DNA of 64,000 bases, taken from NCBI RefSeq assembly GCF_012035195.1, contig NZ_JAAVJH010000011.1, positions 1-64,000 on the forward strand. The letters run 5' to 3'. Positions within the stretch are counted from its first letter, which is position 1. Each line of letters starts with the position of its first letter. Under the pieces are notes generated by a model. It saw nothing but the letters and a program-made list of their open reading frames with translations. It made no database searches and was not told the DNA's origin. The translations under genes were made by a program, and so were the position numbers. This document shows positions 62,525-64,000 of this stretch, in pieces. Source of the DNA: Sphingomonas corticis (GTDB taxonomy: Bacteria; Pseudomonadota; Alphaproteobacteria; Sphingomonadales; Sphingomonadaceae).

Positions 62525-62944
62525 CTACAAGCCATAGCTCTGAAGTTCGTCGTCCGTGGGTAAGGGTGGGTAGACAATCGGCTTCTCTCCGAAATGTCGC
62601 CGCAGCGCACGCTCGCGGCGCTCGATCACGTTTTCCTGCGGATCGATCTCGTCCGGGTAAAAGTAGGCCACTTCGAATTGGCCGTCGCGAAGCACATATT
62701 CCAGTTCCGACCATCGGTCCTGTCCGTCCTGCGCCTCCCACAATTCGAGGAGTGCGTCGGGAAGGCGTTCGTTCACCGGCCACCTGAAAAGGAGCTGATT
62801 GCCAAGCTCCTTTACGATCGATTCGCCGATCATATTATTATCGAGTTGAGCGTAGAGCAGCGTGGGTTCCAAAGGATATTCGCTGTCCTCCATCAACAAT
62901 CCGCCGATCTCAACCAGCAGCTTCTCCGATTCAGTTTCCGCCAC
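62525..62944 (-). CDS. Immunity protein, YezG/DUF600-like, copy 3 (cognate to intact toxin)
   Basis: 139 residues from GTG 62944, with GGAGAAG upstream; an in-frame ATG at 62965 is the alternative. Sequence VAETESEKLLVEIGGLLMED, EPTLLYAQLDNNMIGESIVK, WSELEYVLRDGQFEVAYFYP and RRHFGEKPIVYPPLPTDDEL. About 25 differences from copy 1 and more from copy 2, most in the first 60 residues and the tail. It overlaps the intact toxin by 14 bp and is the expected specific antidote, although copies 1 and 2 may cross-protect. Confidence 0.84.
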   Translation of the reverse strand: MAETESEKLLVEIGGLLMEDSEYPLEPTLLYAQLDNNMIGESIVKELGNQLLFRWPVNERLPDALLELWEAQDGQDRWSELEYVLRDGQFEVAYFYPDEIDPQENVIERRERALRRHFGEKPIVYPPLPTDDELQSYGL

Positions 62945-63926
62945 GGCGCTTCTCCGATCGTTCATTGGGAAATTGCAGGCTGTTGATTTTGCCATCGACC
63001 GTCCACCACACATTGATCGTCGATGGTCGCACAGAACCGCCGTTGAATTGCGGAACGACCTTCACTGTAACCGCCCGTCCGGCACGCTTGTCGCGCGCCC
63101 ACTCATCCTCGAGCAGGCGATAACCGCCCCGGTTGAAGTTGGCATCCTGCGCGAAATGGTTGAACGCCTCGGTCGGACCGTTGAAGCGCGCCGCAATGTA
63201 ATGGCCACCGTCGTCGCTCTTGCGGCGCTCTGCTCCACCAGCGTGTCGCTGTGACGTACGAGACCGCGATGGGGCGTCGGCAACCGTCAACGTGCCGGAT
63301 ACTCTCCGCGTCCGCTCTCGCGCGTCTATCTGATACGTATAGCCGTTGCGAACGACCGTACGGAATCGCTCGCTTTGTGCGCTGGCAGATCGTGGCGATG
63401 CCGTGTTCGTCGCGCCGGAACGATCCGAAAACCCGATGGCAGTCGCCGAACCGCGTGAAACCGGCCGACGTGTCGCCTCGGGGGACCCCCACGTGCCGGA
63501 TGCTCCCGCCCCACCAAAGCTACCACCGCCACCTCCCGTGAACCCACCACCGGTCCATGTGTCTCGAGCGGACGGCTGCGAAGGGGCCGGCCGCTTGCTC
63601 GGAGAAGCAGTCCGCATCGAGCTTCTTGAAGTCGTGTGCTTTGCCGAATTCTGCGATTTTGGTCTCAATGGTCGAACCGGCCAATCCCCTGATTCGGTCG
63701 CACCGCCACCCCCGCCGTTCCCGCCGCCACCGCCGGAAAAACCACCGCCGCCCCACTGACCGTAATGCCGCCCAGCACCGGCGAAGGTGAACCGTCCCGT
63801 TTGAGTGTCATGCCACGGATTGAATATAAGCTCTATCCCATCAGCACTTCTGACCGATGGCAGCCTACCGGTCCGCAGCCATATCGAGAAGGCGCGTCGC
63901 CGTTCGTCGTCTGATATGTCGATCAT
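62931..63926 (-). CDS. Polymorphic-toxin-like protein with Endonuclea_NS_2-type nuclease domain, intact copy
   Basis: 331 residues. Residues 1-35 (MIDISDDERRRAFSIWLRTG) and the motif FNPWHDTQTGRFTFAGAGRH form the N-terminal segment. It is followed by glycine-rich tracts (GGGGFSGGGGGNGGGGG) and a Ser/Arg/Pro-rich linker to about 190. A pre-toxin segment FRTVVRNGYTYQIDARERTR leads into the nuclease: DDGGHYIAARFNGPTEAFNH with His242, then FAQDANFNRGGYRLLEDEWA (Asn256/263/265). This is the DNA/RNA non-specific endonuclease fold of YeeF-like toxins. No signal peptide and no LXG, VgrG, PAAR or Rhs domain; the delivery route is unclear. Confidence 0.82.
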   Translation of the reverse strand: MIDISDDERRRAFSIWLRTGRLPSVRSADGIELIFNPWHDTQTGRFTFAGAGRHYGQWGGGGFSGGGGGNGGGGGATESGDWPVRPLRPKSQNSAKHTTSRSSMRTASPSKRPAPSQPSARDTWTGGGFTGGGGGSFGGAGASGTWGSPEATRRPVSRGSATAIGFSDRSGATNTASPRSASAQSERFRTVVRNGYTYQIDARERTRRVSGTLTVADAPSRSRTSQRHAGGAERRKSDDGGHYIAARFNGPTEAFNHFAQDANFNRGGYRLLEDEWARDKRAGRAVTVKVVPQFNGGSVRPSTINVWWTVDGKINSLQFPNERSEKRRGGN

Positions 63927-64000
63927 GCTGCTGCCCCGCTATCTACGCGGCGAGAACATCTGAGCAACATTCTCCAACATGTCAAGCGGGAGCCCCCCGG

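Larger units (their letters stand above)
59428..64000 (-). repeat. Three tandem toxin-immunity units, running off the window edge
   Basis: Three minus-strand units, each toxin then immunity gene. The shared spacer word GGTGCCCCAC recurs at 59430, 60826 and 62444, giving periods of 1396 and 1618 bp. The shorter period reflects mainly a 216-bp deletion in copy 1. Spacers between units (60689-60907 and 62307-62524, about 218 bp each) are also homologous. Copy 3 begins 74 bp from the window end, so further copies may exist. Confidence 0.92.

Overview
The window is about 70% G+C, dense, and reads as chromosome of a sphingomonad (Sphingomonas-type Alphaproteobacteria). The basis is the combination of several TonB-dependent receptors, a tonB-exbB-exbD-exbD operon, a carboxypeptidase-like receptor next to a Tat-exported glycosidase, DUF4142, DUF983, DUF1285 and DUF6894 proteins, and split purS/purQ. 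No rRNA, CRISPR array or insertion sequence was seen. One tRNA (Arg, anticodon TCT, CCA encoded) is present. The genus assignment is inference from gene content, not from a marker gene.

Layout. 1-6 kb: a plus-strand run of the end of dctA, an alginate-export-type porin, NAD(P) malic enzyme, an FAD/NAD(P)-binding protein and a GPH-type sugar transporter. 6-16 kb: a glucan locus. A GH3 beta-glucosidase is divergent from a LacI regulator, a GH144/glycoamylase-like Tat-exported hydrolase and a large TonB receptor; matching GTAACCGGTTAC palindromes sit at both control regions. A second receptor follows. 16-24 kb: DUF4142, IclR, tRNA-Arg, a queuosine-precursor transporter, then purC, a Slam plus surface-lipoprotein pair, purS and purQ all on the minus strand. 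24-38 kb: an S8 protease with an altered catalytic Asp site, LysR, parC, a GGDEF-EAL protein, a CCA-transferase/NUDIX/DUF1285 operon, a HExxH membrane protein, DUF983, GNAT, GST and folB. 38-41 kb: the TonB motor operon ending in a clear hairpin. 41-43 kb: about 1.4 kb without a credible gene, then an AT-richer control region with interlocked inverted repeats in front of a small TPR protein. 43-53 kb: PilZ, a double KaiC-like ATPase overlapping a hybrid histidine kinase, a LacI regulator, a SnoaL-like protein, a MetX-like hydrolase, a glycosyltransferase, small proteins and a FadR-type regulator.

53-64 kb holds the most unusual content. First, a 1666-residue, probably type I-secreted protein contains two complete subtilase + P-domain + RTX modules. 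In the N-terminal module the catalytic His and Ser are Arg96 and Ala299; in the C-terminal module Asp893/His931/Ser1137 are intact. An I78-type protease inhibitor gene follows 38 bp downstream. Second, three tandem copies of a toxin-immunity unit run to the window edge. The toxin is a glycine-rich protein with a C-terminal DNA/RNA non-specific endonuclease (Endonuclea_NS_2-like) domain, and the immunity protein is YezG/DUF600-like. Only copy 3 has an intact toxin. Copy 2 has a nonsense codon near its start. Copy 1 has a 7-nt frameshift and an in-frame 216-bp deletion of the nuclease core between 7-bp direct repeats. All three immunity genes are intact, the same length, and share a GTG start that overlaps the toxin by exactly 14 nt. 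This looks like retention of immunity genes after toxin decay.
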